From Nocardia sp. CY41 (lineage in GTDB: Bacteria; Actinomycetota; Actinomycetes; Mycobacteriales; Mycobacteriaceae): DNA of 64,000 nt. The stretch covers positions 42,665-106,664 of the forward strand of contig NZ_VUOS01000004.1 of NCBI RefSeq assembly GCF_009829325.1. Reading direction: 5' to 3'. Positions 1 through 10,403 of the stretch are shown here, piece after piece. The notes beneath the pieces were generated by a model. It was not told the origin of the DNA. It saw only the letters and a list, made by a program, of their open reading frames with translations, and made no database searches. Positions within the stretch are counted from its first letter, which is position 1. Each line of letters starts with the position of its first letter. A program made the translations under genes and the position numbers.

Positions 1-1543
1 ACGCGATGGTCTCGGCGACCTCGAGGGCGGTGTCCAGCAGTTGCGCGGCGGGCACGATCCGCGAGACCAACCCCGCCCGCTCGGCCTCCTCGGCATCCAT
101 GTTGCGGCCGGTGAGCACCAGGTCCATGGCTTTCGCCTTGCCGATCGCGCGGGTCAGGCGCTGCGAGCCGCCGATGCCGGGGATGACGCCCAGCTTGATC
201 TCCGGCTGTCCGAACTTCGCGGTGTCGGCCGCGAGCAGGAGGTCACAGATCATGGCCAGCTCGCAGCCGCCGCCCAGCGCGTAGCCGGCCACCGCGGCGA
301 TGGTCGGCTTGCGGAACTGCGCCAGCCGGTCCCAGCGGGCGAAGTAGTCGTCCATGAACATGTCCATGTACGACTTGGGCTGCATCTCCTTGATGTCGGC
401 GCCCGCCGCGAAGGCGCGCTCCGAGCCGGTGATCACGATGGCCCCGATCTCGTCGTCGTGCTCGAGCTCGTCGAGCGCGGCGATGACGTCGTCGAGGACC
501 TGCGCGTTCAGTGCGTTCAGCGCCTTCGGGCGGTTCAGCGTGATCCACCCGACCCGGCCCTTGCGTTCCAGCAGAATCGTCTCGAAGTCACGCCCGCCGG
601 TCGCCCGGCCGCCGCCCCCCACGGAATCGCTCTGCGATGCGCTCAATTCTTCAGCACCCTCTTGGTCGGAACGGTTACGGATATCGGTGACGATAGCCGA
701 GAAGTCCCGTCCGGCGTCCGTCTGGTTGAAGCGGTCGTAGATCGTGGCGGCGAGCAATCCGAGCTGCCCGTCGACGTTGTTCTCGCGCAGCGCGTTCGCG
801 GCCAGACCCAGGTCCTTCGACATCAGCGCCGTCGCGAAACCGGGCTGGTAGTCGTTGTTGGCCGGACTGGTCGGCACCGGGCCCGGGACCGGGCAGTAGC
901 TGGTCAGCGCCCAGCTCTGGCCGGAAGCCGTGGAGACCACGTCGAAGAAGGACTGATGGCTCAGGCCCAGCTTCTCGGCCAGCACCAGCGCCTCCGACAG
1001 CGCGATCATCGACACGCCCAGCAGCATGTTGTTGCAGATCTTCGCCGCCTGGCCGACGCCGGAGCCGCCGCAGTGCACCACCTTGCCGCCCATCACCTCG
1101 AGCACCGGCAGCGCGGCGGCGAAGTCCTCGGCGGCGCCGCCGACCATGAAGGTCAACGTGCCCGCCGCCGCACCGGCGACCCCGCCGGAGACCGGTGCGT
1201 CCAGTGCGCGGTGCCCGGCGGCGGTGGCGCGTTCGGCCGCGACCTTGGCGTCGGCCACGTCGATGGTGGAGCAGTCGATGAACAGCGTGCCCGGCGCGGC
1301 GGCCGGAAGCAGCTCGGCGTACACGTCGAGGACGAGTTTGCCGTTGGGCAGCATGGTGATCACGGTGTCCGCCGCGGCCGCCTCGGCGGCCGAACCGGCC
1401 ACCGTCGCGCCGTCGCGCTCCGCCTGTTCCCGCGCCGCGGGCACCGGGTCGAAGGCGAGCACCTCGTAGCCCGCCCGCACCAGGTTGGCCGCCATCGGCC
1501 CGCCCATGTGGCCGAGGCCGAGGAATCCGATTCGCTTGCTCAT
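1..1543 (-). CDS. mmsB: 3-hydroxyisobutyrate dehydrogenase fused in frame to enoyl-CoA hydratase (3' end off the window)
   Basis: Starts at the ATG at 1543 and stays open to the left edge (at least 514 codons). Residues 1-288 are a complete 3-hydroxyisobutyrate dehydrogenase: N-terminal NAD site [13 protein letters not shown], substrate motif DAPVSGG, and a C-terminal half ending [11 protein letters not shown]. Residues about 289-318 are a Ser/Gly/Glu-rich stretch. From about 319 the frame becomes a crotonase with [13 protein letters not shown], oxyanion-hole [19 protein letters not shown] and a catalytic-region [12 protein letters not shown]. The operon context suggests the hydratase acts on methacrylyl-CoA and the dehydrogenase on 3-hydroxyisobutyrate, consecutive parts of valine breakdown. 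The start overlaps the upstream stop by one base (TGATG). In-frame TTG (646) and GTG (622) could start a separate hydratase, but no in-frame stop ends the dehydrogenase. A one-base indel would give a TGA/TTG overlap instead, so a real fusion and a sequencing or frameshift artefact are both possible. Confidence 0.8.
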   Translation of the reverse strand, partial: MSKRIGFLGLGHMGGPMAANLVRAGYEVLAFDPVPAAREQAERDGATVAGSAAEAAAADTVITMLPNGKLVLDVYAELLPAAAPGTLFIDCSTIDVADAKVAAERATAAGHRALDAPVSGGVAGAAAGTLTFMVGGAAEDFAAALPVLEVMGGKVVHCGGSGVGQAAKICNNMLLGVSMIALSEALVLAEKLGLSHQSFFDVVSTASGQSWALTSYCPVPGPVPTSPANNDYQPGFATALMSKDLGLAANALRENNVDGQLGLLAATIYDRFNQTDAGRDFSAIVTDIRNRSDQEGAEELSASQSDSVGGGGRATGGRDFETILLERKGRVGWITLNRPKALNALNAQVLDDVIAALDELEHDDEIGAIVITGSERAFAAGADIKEMQPKSYMDMFMDDYFARWDRLAQFRKPTIAAVAGYALGGGCELAMICDLLLAADTAKFGQPEIKLGVIPGIGGSQRLTRAIGKAKAMDLVLTGRNMDAEEAERAGLVSRIVPAAQLLDTALEVAETIA

Positions 1544-2607
1544 CACGCCACCTCCGGGGTCGCCAGACCCAGCTCTCGATCGCCCAGCTCGGCGAAGTAT
1601 GCGTCCACCTGCGCGTCCGTCACCGCCTCGAGCGTCGCGGGCGACCATTGCGGGTTGCGATCCTTGTCGATCACCTGCGCGCGGATGCCCTCGACCAGAT
1701 CGTGCGACGACAGGGACGCGATGGAGACCCGGTACTCCTCGTTCAGCACCGCCTCCAGACTCGGCGCGGTGCGCGCCGCACGCAACGAGCGCAGCGTGAC
1801 CTTCAGCGCGACCGGGGATTTCGCCAGGATCTCGGTGGCCGCCGCCTGCGCCTCGGGCGACTCGTGCGCCTGCAGCCGCGCGAGGATCTCCTCGACGGAA
1901 TCGGCTCCGTAGCACTCGTCGATCCAGCTCTGCCCGGCCGCGAGCGCGGATTCCGGTGCGTCCGTGGCGAACTTGGCGATCGCGATGTCGGCGCTCTCCG
2001 AGCGCAGCGTCTCCAGCAGGGCGGGCAGATCCGCCGACGCGACGAAGTAGTCGGCGAAGCCCGCCGCGATGGCGTCGCCCGCGCCCATGCGGGCGGTGGT
2101 CAACGCGACGTGCGTGCCGATCTCGCCGGGCGTGCGGGCGAGCAGGTAGGTGCCGCCGACGTCGGGGACGAAACCGATGCCGACTTCGGGCATGCCGATC
2201 TTGGACCGCTCGGTGACGATGCGGTGGCTGCCGTGCCCGGAGAGCCCGACGCCGCCGCCCATCACGATGCCGTCCATGATCACCACGTACGGCTTGGGAT
2301 AGCGGCCGATCAAGGCGTTGAGGACGTACTCGTCGCGCCAGAACCGCCCGGTGGCCGAATCCGCCGTATTCGCGCCGCTTTTCGCGTCGGCGTGGATCGC
2401 GACGATGTCGCCGCCCGCGCACAGGCCGCGCTCCCCCGCGCCGGTGACCACGACGGTGCGCACCGCGTCGTCCTCGGCCCACTCGCGCAGCGCCTCGGTG
2501 ATGGCCAGAGCCATCGAGTGATTCAGCGCGTTGATGGCCTTGGGCCGGTTCAGCGTGATCAGGCCGAGCCCGTCGCGCCGTTCGAGCAGAACTTCCGCTT
2601 CGTTCAT
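1543..2607 (-). CDS. 3-hydroxyisobutyryl-CoA hydrolase (crotonase superfamily)
   Basis: 354 residues. Hydrolyses 3-hydroxyisobutyryl-CoA to free 3-hydroxyisobutyrate and CoA in valine catabolism. The sequence shows a crotonase fold with [13 protein letters not shown] near residue 20, GLCAGGDI, and the hydrolase-type block [17 protein letters not shown] followed by [16 protein letters not shown]. The GHGSHR and PDVGG signatures, together with the length of about 350, separate it from ordinary 260-residue enoyl-CoA hydratases. It lies between the isobutyryl-CoA dehydrogenase and the 3-hydroxyisobutyrate dehydrogenase and overlaps the latter by one base, so the two are probably translationally coupled. 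The ATG at 2607 follows directly on an inserted repeat, so its native ribosome binding site may have been displaced. Many databases would call it simply enoyl-CoA hydratase/isomerase. Confidence 0.88.
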   Translation of the reverse strand: MNEAEVLLERRDGLGLITLNRPKAINALNHSMALAITEALREWAEDDAVRTVVVTGAGERGLCAGGDIVAIHADAKSGANTADSATGRFWRDEYVLNALIGRYPKPYVVIMDGIVMGGGVGLSGHGSHRIVTERSKIGMPEVGIGFVPDVGGTYLLARTPGEIGTHVALTTARMGAGDAIAAGFADYFVASADLPALLETLRSESADIAIAKFATDAPESALAAGQSWIDECYGADSVEEILARLQAHESPEAQAAATEILAKSPVALKVTLRSLRAARTAPSLEAVLNEEYRVSIASLSSHDLVEGIRAQVIDKDRNPQWSPATLEAVTDAQVDAYFAELGDRELGLATPEVA

Positions 2608-2619
2608 GCTGTGTCCTTT

Positions 2620-2760
2620 CCGGCATGAGCGGACCCCTGCGTGGTCACGCTGCGCTGCCGCCTCCGGGCCTGACCGCTCATGCCGTGTCCGATTCCGGCA
2701 TGAGCGGGGCCCTGCGTGGTCACGCTGCGCTGCCGCCTCCGGGCCTGACCGCTCATGCCG
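2620..2760. repeat. two tandem copies of a 66-bp repeat with 12-bp terminal inverted repeats
   Basis: Copy 1 is 2620-2685 and copy 2 is 2695-2760, separated by 9 bp. They differ at two positions only. Each begins CGGCATGAGCGG and ends CCGCTCATGCCG, perfect inverted 12-mers, so each unit can fold into a long hairpin. The pair fills the gap between the acyl-CoA dehydrogenase and hydrolase genes. The dehydrogenase stop codon lies inside copy 2, and the hydrolase start is 12 bases beyond copy 1. It resembles a REP-type or miniature palindromic element; I cannot tell its genomic copy number. Confidence 0.85.
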
Positions 2761-3892
2761 CTCCTACCAGTGCGCGGGCGACGACCACCCGCATGATCTC
2801 GTTGGTGCCTTCGAGGATCTGGTGCACGCGCAGATCCCGGACGATTTTCTCCAAGCCGTACTCCGCCAGGTAGCCGTAGCCGCCGTGCAGTTGCAGGGCC
2901 TTGTTGGCCACCTCGAAGCCCGCGTCGGTGGCGAAGCGTTTCGCCATCGCGCACAGCTCCACCTTGTCCGGCGCGTCGGCGTCCAGTGCCGCGGCGGCCC
3001 GCCACAACAGCGTGCGGGCGGCCTCCAATTCGATGCGCATGTCGGCGAGGTCGAATTGCAGCGCCTGGTTGCGCAACAGCGGTTTGCCGAACGCGTGCCG
3101 CTCGGCGAGGTACGGCACCGTCTTGTCCAGTGCCGCCTGCGCGCCGCCGACCGAGCACGCGGCGATGTTGAGCCGGCCGCCGTTGAGCCCGTTCATCGCG
3201 ATGCGGAACCCGTCGCCCTCCGCGCCGAGCAGGTTGGCCGCCGGGACCCGGGCATCGGTGAAGATCACCTGACGGGTCGGTTGCGCGTTCCAGCCCATCT
3301 TCTTCTCGTTGGCGCCGACGGAGACGCCAGGGGTGTCGGCGGGCACGATGAACGCCGAGATCCCGCGCGCCCCCGCGTCACCGGTCCGCGCCATGACGAC
3401 GTAGACGTCGGTGGCGCCCGCGCCGGAGATGAACTGCTTGGCGCCGTTGAAGACGTAGTCGTCCCCATCGCGAACGGCTTTGGTGCTCAACGCCGCCGCG
3501 TCGGAGCCGACGCTCGGCTCGGTGAGCGCGTAGCTGGCCAGCAGTTCCATCGCGGTCAGCCGGGGCAGCCAGCGGTGGCGCTGCTCGTCGTCGCCGTAGC
3601 GGTCGATCATCCACGTCGCCATGTTGTGGATGGAGATATAGGCGGCGATGGCGGGGCAGCCGGTGGCCAGTTGCTCGAAGATGCGCACGGCGTCGAGCCT
3701 GCGCAGCCCGGAGCCGCCCACGTCCTCGCGCACGTAGATGCCGCCCAGGCCGAGCGGGCCCGCCTTGCGCAGCACGTCCACCGGGAAATGCTTCTGCTCG
3801 TCCCATTCCAGCGCGTTCGGGGCGAGGAATTCGTCGGCGAAGCCGCGCGCGGTGTCGCGGATCGCCTTCTCGTCGTCGTCGAGTGCGAACAT
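2753..3892 (-). CDS. isobutyryl-CoA dehydrogenase (acyl-CoA dehydrogenase, FadE9 type)
   Basis: 379 residues from the ATG at 3892, which lies 5 bases after the mmsA stop; upstream in-frame starts would overlap mmsA by over 100 bases. A FAD flavoenzyme that would oxidise isobutyryl-CoA to methacrylyl-CoA. Visible family features: N-terminal helical domain starting FALDDDEKAIRDTARGFADE, the FAD/substrate strand YALTEPSVGSDAAAL, the middle beta domain MGWNAQPTRQVIFTDARVP, and the C-terminal segment LQLHGGYGYL...ILEGTNEIMR, where the Glu of EGT is the usual base in short-chain members. Substrate assignment rests on the operon (mmsA, hydrolase, mmsB). The last codons and the stop lie in the 66-bp repeat, so the C-terminal residues may not match relatives. 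Confidence 0.88.
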   Translation of the reverse strand: MFALDDDEKAIRDTARGFADEFLAPNALEWDEQKHFPVDVLRKAGPLGLGGIYVREDVGGSGLRRLDAVRIFEQLATGCPAIAAYISIHNMATWMIDRYGDDEQRHRWLPRLTAMELLASYALTEPSVGSDAAALSTKAVRDGDDYVFNGAKQFISGAGATDVYVVMARTGDAGARGISAFIVPADTPGVSVGANEKKMGWNAQPTRQVIFTDARVPAANLLGAEGDGFRIAMNGLNGGRLNIAACSVGGAQAALDKTVPYLAERHAFGKPLLRNQALQFDLADMRIELEAARTLLWRAAAALDADAPDKVELCAMAKRFATDAGFEVANKALQLHGGYGYLAEYGLEKIVRDLRVHQILEGTNEIMRVVVARALVGAA

Positions 3893-3897
3893 CCGCG

Positions 3898-5397
<1,500 letters not shown>

Positions 5398-5449
5398 GCC
5401 AGTCCTGTTCTCGTAGCGATCGGGTCACCGCAATGCGGTATGCGGTCAT

Positions 5450-5478
5450 CCTATAGTTGGACGTCCAAGTATCAGCAA
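5450..5478 (-). promoter_or_regulatory. mmsA promoter with palindromic operator in the spacer
   Basis: Reading the minus strand, TTGCTG (5478-5473) and TATAGG (5455-5450) are spaced by exactly 17 bases. The spacer contains a perfect 12-bp palindrome TTGGACGTCCAA (5457-5468). A protein bound there would block RNA polymerase, so this looks like a repressor-controlled promoter for the valine operon. The same motif, degenerate, precedes icmF at 6970-6990. Confidence 0.6.
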
Positions 5479-5757
5479 TGCCCCGGGGTCGATGTGATTC
5501 ATCCCACGCCTTCCCCAGGTGAAGGTTCCGATGCGCCTCCGGCCCGCCCAGGCGGCTCAGCGGCACAGCCTGCCCAGACGATCCACAGGCGGGGCGTACC
5601 CAGGCGGCCCAGCGGCGGAGCGTACCCAGGGGCCCGTGGATCACGACCTTCGGATTTCCCGATCGAGCCAGCGGTAGCCGAGCCTGATGTCACCGATCCG
5701 GCGCCACCGCCCGATGGCCGCCTGCGCGATCGGCGGAGCCATCGGCTCGTCCGCCCC
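5479..5757. other. non-coding stretch between the mmsA promoter and the DUF2157 gene
   Basis: No convincing gene. It contains a short direct repeat, GCGTACCCAGG at 5594-5604 and again at 5620-5630, within GC-rich sequence. Small open frames here have Pro/Arg-rich compositions typical of chance frames in high-GC DNA. Confidence 0.4.
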
Positions 5758-6741
5758 CTACGGCTTCGGCACGGGAACGGCCGGATCGCCTTCTTTCTCC
5801 CGCCGCGGTCGCGCCAAACGGAACGCGCCCAACGTCAGCGTGATCGCGCCGATCGCCACGACCACCGCCGCCGCGCCGAGCGAGTCGCCGGTCCAGTCCG
5901 AGACCGCCTCCCCCGCCGCCACCGCGATGGCCACACCGCCGCCGACGACGAGCACCGCCGACCGCTGGGTCGCGTACAGCGCGAAGCAGACCACGGCGAT
6001 GAGCGCCGTGATCCCGTAGGCCCAGATCCGGCCGTCGATGTCGAGAGTCTGCGCGGCCGCGACGGACGTGACGATCGCGATCAGGTAGCCGACCCGGACG
6101 TCGATCAACGCGCCGACCCGAGTCAGCGCGAACCACATCCCGCCGAGCACCAGCACCGCCACACTTCCCCAGCTGTCGTCGAGACCGAACACCTCGGTCG
6201 CCAGCCCCGCCACGGCAGCGGGCACGAAGCAAGCGCAGACCAGCATTCCGATCACTGTAGGCAGCGCCAGGTAACCGAGTACGGCGATCACCGCTCCCGC
6301 CGCACAGGCGAATACCCACGCGGCATCGGTGCTCGCATGCTCGAGCGCGGTGCCGACAGACCCGGCGAGCGCGACGGATCCGAGCGCGAAGAGCACGGCC
6401 GCCAGCCTCGCCCTGGCACTGTTCGCGCTCGCGCGACCGGTCGGCACCCGTGCGAGCAGAACGCCCCCGAGCAGCAGACCAGCCGACACGACGGCGAGCA
6501 CTCCCACCCGGAGCGGCCGGTCGAGCGCGTCCCAGGACGACGCCGCGACCAGGGCGATCCCACCGAACAGCAAACCGGCGCCGACATACGAGGCGATCTC
6601 GGCGAGCACCTTCCCGCGCGCCACCGCCGCCGCCCGCTCCACGGCGAGCGCCGCGAGCACCGCGTCGGCTTGGTCACGGTTCAGCACGCGCTCGGCGACC
6701 AACCGCCCTATCGCGGCTTCCGCCCTGTCGTCGCTCACCAT
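5758..6741 (-). CDS. DUF2157-family multi-pass membrane protein
   Basis: 327 residues from the ATG at 6741 (MVSDDRAEAAIGRLV). A short cytosolic N-terminal region with LVAERVLNRDQADAVLAAL, the usual opening of DUF2157 proteins, is followed by about eight to ten hydrophobic segments rich in Ala, Leu, Val and Gly. The first is IASYVGAGLLFGGIALVAAS. The C-terminus is short and basic (RLARPRREKEGDPAVP). No enzymatic motif is visible and the function of the family is not known to me. A frame extending to 6960 is open but the extra residues are Arg/Ser-rich and look non-coding. Divergent from icmF, with about 280 bases between the starts. It is in the same direction as mmsA but separated from it by the mmsA promoter, so co-transcription is not required. 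Confidence 0.75.
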   Translation of the reverse strand: MVSDDRAEAAIGRLVAERVLNRDQADAVLAALAVERAAAVARGKVLAEIASYVGAGLLFGGIALVAASSWDALDRPLRVGVLAVVSAGLLLGGVLLARVPTGRASANSARARLAAVLFALGSVALAGSVGTALEHASTDAAWVFACAAGAVIAVLGYLALPTVIGMLVCACFVPAAVAGLATEVFGLDDSWGSVAVLVLGGMWFALTRVGALIDVRVGYLIAIVTSVAAAQTLDIDGRIWAYGITALIAVVCFALYATQRSAVLVVGGGVAIAVAAGEAVSDWTGDSLGAAAVVVAIGAITLTLGAFRLARPRREKEGDPAVPVPKP

Positions 6742-6969
6742 GGGCCCAGTATGTCCGAGTCGGCCGCCATGACAACACAATCGGCCGGAGCGCGGAAGCC
6801 GCACGAACAACCGCCGTCTACTCGTCACGCCGAGGCGCGCGCCAGAACTCGGTGCGCGCCTGCGAGGTCGATCGCTACCGAAAGCCGTCATCCGGAACCG
6901 GCACCGCGGCAGCGACGCGAACCACCCGGCGGCGACCGCTGGCGATGTGATGACAGTCACCGTACGATT

Positions 6970-6990
6970 AGTTTGACGTCCTAGTATCGG
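6970..6990 (+). promoter_or_regulatory. candidate operator upstream of icmF, matching the mmsA site
   Basis: The stretch AGTTTGACGTCCTAGTATCGG matches the mmsA site AGTTGGACGTCCAAGTATCAG at 18 of 21 positions, with a shared GACGTCC core and flanking AGT and AGTATC. The half-palindrome TTTGACGTCCTA is at 6972-6983. TAGTAT (6982-6987) could serve as a -10 element. The icmF ribosome binding site GGAGGAG lies at 7009-7015. Confidence 0.5.
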
Positions 6991-7019
6991 GCGCCAATGG
7001 AATCCCCCGGAGGAGTCCC

Positions 7020-10000
7020 GTGGCCGACAACAGCGCGCTCTACACGCCCGCCCACCCCGTTCGCTTCGTCACCTCGGCGGCCCTGTTCGACGGGCACGAC
7101 GCGGCGATCAACATCATGCGCCGCATCCTGCAGAGCCAGGGCGCGGAAGTGATCCATCTCGGCCACAATCGCTCGGTCAGCGAGGTGGTCGACGCCGTGC
7201 TCACCGAGGACGCCCAGGGCGTCGCGGTCAGCTCCTATCAGGGCGGCCATGTCGAGTACTTCGAATACCTCGCCGACGCGCTGCGCACGGCCGGGGCCGG
7301 GCACGTGCGGATCTTCGGCGGCGGCGGTGGCGTGATCGTGGCGGAGGAGATCGCGCGACTGGCCGAATCCGGCGTGACCATCTTCTCCCCCGAGGACGGC
7401 CAGCGGCTCGGCCTGCCCGGCATGATCAACCAGCTGATCCGCGCCTGCGACATCGACCTCGCGGCCGAGCCGCCCGCGGCGGACGCGGTGCTCGCCGGCG
7501 AGCGCGCCGCCTTGGCGCGCGTCATCACCTGCCTGCAGGCGGACGCGCTGCCCGAGGCCGATCGGCGGAAGCTGGCCGAGGCCGCGGCGGCGCGAACCGT
7601 GCCGGTGCTCGGCATCACCGGCACGGGTGGTTCCGGAAAATCCTCGCTCACCGACGAATTGGTGCGCAGGTTGCGATCGGACCAGCAGGATAAAGTGCGC
7701 GTCGCGATCCTCGCCGTCGACCCGACCCGGCGGCGCGGGGGCGGCGCGCTGCTCGGCGATCGCATCCGGATGAACGCACTCGACGGCGAGCACGTCTTCT
7801 TCCGTTCGCTGGCCACCCGCGGTGGACACGAATTGCCGGACAACATCGATCTCATCGTGGCCGCCTGCAAGGCAGCGGGATACGACCTGGTCGTCTTGGA
7901 AACGCCCGGCATCGGGCAGGGCGACGCCGCGGTGACCGACCACGTCGACGTGTCGATGTACGTGATGACGCCCGAGTTCGGCGCCGCCTCCCAGCTGGAG
8001 AAGATCGACATGCTGGACTACGCGGACGTGGTGGCCATCAACAAGTTCGAGCGCCGCGGGGCCGCGGACGCGCTGCGCGACGTGGCCAGGCAGCTGATCC
8101 GCAACCGCGAGGAGTTCCACGCCGCGCCGGAGGACATGCCGGTCTTCGGCACCAGCGCGGCCACCTTCAACGACGACGGGGTGACAGCGCTCTACCAGCA
8201 CCTGACCGGGTTGCTGGCCGGACACGGCCTGCGGCTGGAGCCCGGCGCGCTGCCCAGAGTGGACACCCGCACGTCCACGCGTTTCGCCCAGCTCATCCCA
8301 CCCGCACGGGTGCGCTACCTCGCCGAGATCGCCGAGACCGTGCGCGGCTACCACGCCGAGACCACCGCCCAGGTCGCCGCCGCGCAACGGCTGCAACGCC
8401 TCGAGCAAGTCGCGGCCGAGCTGCCCGACGACACCGCGGTCGCCGAGCTCGCCGAACGCGCCCGCGCCGACCTGACGCCCGCGAACGCCGCGCTGCTGGC
8501 CGAGTGGCCCGCGCTCGCCGAGTCCTACCGCGGGGAAGAACAAGTGGTCCGGGTGCGCGACCGGGAGATGCGCACCCGGCTGCGCCGGGAGACGCTGTCC
8601 GGCAATTCCATTCCGCGTGTCGCCCTGCCCCGCTTCACCGACCACGGTGAGCTCCTGCGCTTTCTGCGCGCCGAGCACCTGCCCGGACGGTTTCCGTTCA
8701 CCGCCGGGGTTTTCCCGTTCAAACGGGACAACGAGGATCCGGCGCGCATGTTCGCCGGCGAGGGCGACCCGTTCCGCACCAATCGCCGGTTCAAAGTGCT
8801 CAGCGAGCATTCCGACGCGAAAAGACTGTCCACGGCGTTCGATTCGGTGACGCTCTACGGCCACGACCCCGCCGAGCGGCCCGACATCTACGGCAAAGTC
8901 GGCACCTCGGGCGTATCGATCGCCTCGCTCGACGACATGAAGGTGCTCTACGACGGATTCGATCTGACCGCACCGAGCACGTCGGTGTCGATGACGATCA
9001 ACGGCCCCGCGCCGACCATCCTGGCCTATTTCCTGAACACCGCGATCGACCAGGCGCTGGACCGCTTCGCGGCCGAGCAGGGACGGCCGCCGACCGACGC
9101 CGAGGCCGCCGATCTGCGCGCCCGCACGCTGGCCACGGTGCGCGGCACGGTGCAGGCCGACATTCTCAAGGAAGACCAGGGCCAGAACACCTGCATCTTC
9201 TCCACCGAATTCAGCCTGCGCATGATGGCCGACATCCAGGAATGGTTCGTGCGCAACGGCGTGCGCAATTTCTACTCGGTGTCGATCTCCGGCTACCACA
9301 TCGCCGAGGCGGGTGCGAACCCGATCAGCCAACTGGCCTTCACCCTGGCCAACGGATTCACCTACGTGGAGGCCTATCTCGCGCGGGGTATGCACATCGA
9401 CGACTTCGCGCCGAACCTGTCGTTCTTCTTCTCCAACGGGATGGATCCGGAGTATTCGGTGATCGGCCGGGTGGCGCGCCGCATCTGGGCGGTCGCCATG
9501 CGCGATCGCTACGGCGCCGACGAGCGGTCGCAGAAGCTGAAGTACCACATCCAGACCTCCGGGCGGTCGCTGCACGCGCAGGAGATGAACTTCAACGACA
9601 TCCGCACCACGCTGCAGGCGCTGATCGCGATCTACGACAACTGCAACAGCCTGCACACCAACGCCTACGACGAGGCGGTCACCACCCCGACCGAGGAATC
9701 GGTGCGACGCGCGCTCGCCATCCAGCTCATCATCAACCGGGAGTGGGGGGTCGCGATGAACGAGAACCCCTTGCAAGGCAGCTTTCTCGTCGACGAACTC
9801 ACCGATCTGGTCGAGGAGGCGGTGCTGGCCGAGTTCGAGCGGATCAGCGAACGCGGCGGAGTGCTCGGCGCGATGGAGACCGGCTACCAGCGCGGCAAGA
9901 TCCAGGACGAATCGATGCGCTACGAACAGCGCAAGCACGACGGTTCGCTGCCGATCATCGGCGTGAACACCTTCCGCAACTCCCACGACGAGCCGCACCG

Positions 10001-10238
10001 GGAGCTGCGGCTCGCGCGCGGCACCGAAGCGGAGAAGCAGTCCCAGCTGCGGCGGGTGCGCGAATTCCAGCAGCGCAACCGGGACGCCGCCCACGCCGCG
10101 CTCGCCCGGCTCGAAGCGGTCGCCCGCACCGACGACAACATCTTCGAGGTGCTCATGGAGGCGGCTCGGGTGTGCACGTTGCAGCAGATCACCGACACGT
10201 TCTTCACCGTCGGCGGGCAGTACCGCCGCAACGTGTGA
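7020..10238 (+). CDS. icmF: fused isobutyryl-CoA mutase IcmF
   Basis: 1072 residues from a GTG preceded by GGAGGAG. An adenosylcobalamin enzyme interconverting isobutyryl-CoA and n-butyryl-CoA, with its own G-protein chaperone in one chain. Domain order: cobalamin-binding domain at residues about 12-140, with the lower-ligand motif DGHDAAINIM (His26); a MeaI/MeaB-type GTPase at about 195-420, with P-loop GITGTGGSGKSS and switch region AVDPTRRRGGGALLGDR; then a linker and the mutase TIM barrel at about 560-1072, with FKVLSEHSDAKRLSTAFDSVTLYG, LKEDQGQNTCIFSTEFSLRM and NEWG-like INREWGVAMNENPLQGS. The three-part order and length match IcmF rather than methylmalonyl-CoA mutase, whose subunits are separate. 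Its substrate is shared with the valine operon next door, and the two may be co-regulated. Confidence 0.93.
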   Translation: MADNSALYTPAHPVRFVTSAALFDGHDAAINIMRRILQSQGAEVIHLGHNRSVSEVVDAVLTEDAQGVAVSSYQGGHVEYFEYLADALRTAGAGHVRIFGGGGGVIVAEEIARLAESGVTIFSPEDGQRLGLPGMINQLIRACDIDLAAEPPAADAVLAGERAALARVITCLQADALPEADRRKLAEAAAARTVPVLGITGTGGSGKSSLTDELVRRLRSDQQDKVRVAILAVDPTRRRGGGALLGDRIRMNALDGEHVFFRSLATRGGHELPDNIDLIVAACKAAGYDLVVLETPGIGQGDAAVTDHVDVSMYVMTPEFGAASQLEKIDMLDYADVVAINKFERRGAADALRDVARQLIRNREEFHAAPEDMPVFGTSAATFNDDGVTALYQHLTGLLAGHGLRLEPGALPRVDTRTSTRFAQLIPPARVRYLAEIAETVRGYHAETTAQVAAAQRLQRLEQVAAELPDDTAVAELAERARADLTPANAALLAEWPALAESYRGEEQVVRVRDREMRTRLRRETLSGNSIPRVALPRFTDHGELLRFLRAEHLPGRFPFTAGVFPFKRDNEDPARMFAGEGDPFRTNRRFKVLSEHSDAKRLSTAFDSVTLYGHDPAERPDIYGKVGTSGVSIASLDDMKVLYDGFDLTAPSTSVSMTINGPAPTILAYFLNTAIDQALDRFAAEQGRPPTDAEAADLRARTLATVRGTVQADILKEDQGQNTCIFSTEFSLRMMADIQEWFVRNGVRNFYSVSISGYHIAEAGANPISQLAFTLANGFTYVEAYLARGMHIDDFAPNLSFFFSNGMDPEYSVIGRVARRIWAVAMRDRYGADERSQKLKYHIQTSGRSLHAQEMNFNDIRTTLQALIAIYDNCNSLHTNAYDEAVTTPTEESVRRALAIQLIINREWGVAMNENPLQGSFLVDELTDLVEEAVLAEFERISERGGVLGAMETGYQRGKIQDESMRYEQRKHDGSLPIIGVNTFRNSHDEPHRELRLARGTEAEKQSQLRRVREFQQRNRDAAHAALARLEAVARTDDNIFEVLMEAARVCTLQQITDTFFTVGGQYRRNV

Positions 10239-10403
10239 GCAGAACCTTCCGCAGCAGGCTCGGTCGGCGTCCCGGCGCGGCCCGGCCGCGCTCGCGAGCC
10301 GGGCCCGCGGCACGGATCGCCGAGCGAGACGGTCGCCGCGGGTTCCCCGCCCGCTGCGCGCGGACATGTGACAATCGCCGAGCAAACCTTCGGCGCGGTT
10401 GGG

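Noticed and set aside
2620..2760. CRISPR array
   Set aside because: Only two units with a 9-bp gap and internal palindromic ends; no spacers and no cas genes.
5499..5693. A 64-codon minus-strand frame between DUF2157 and mmsA
   Set aside because: Pro/Gly/Arg-rich, built partly of the GCGTACCCAGG direct repeat, and without a start site.
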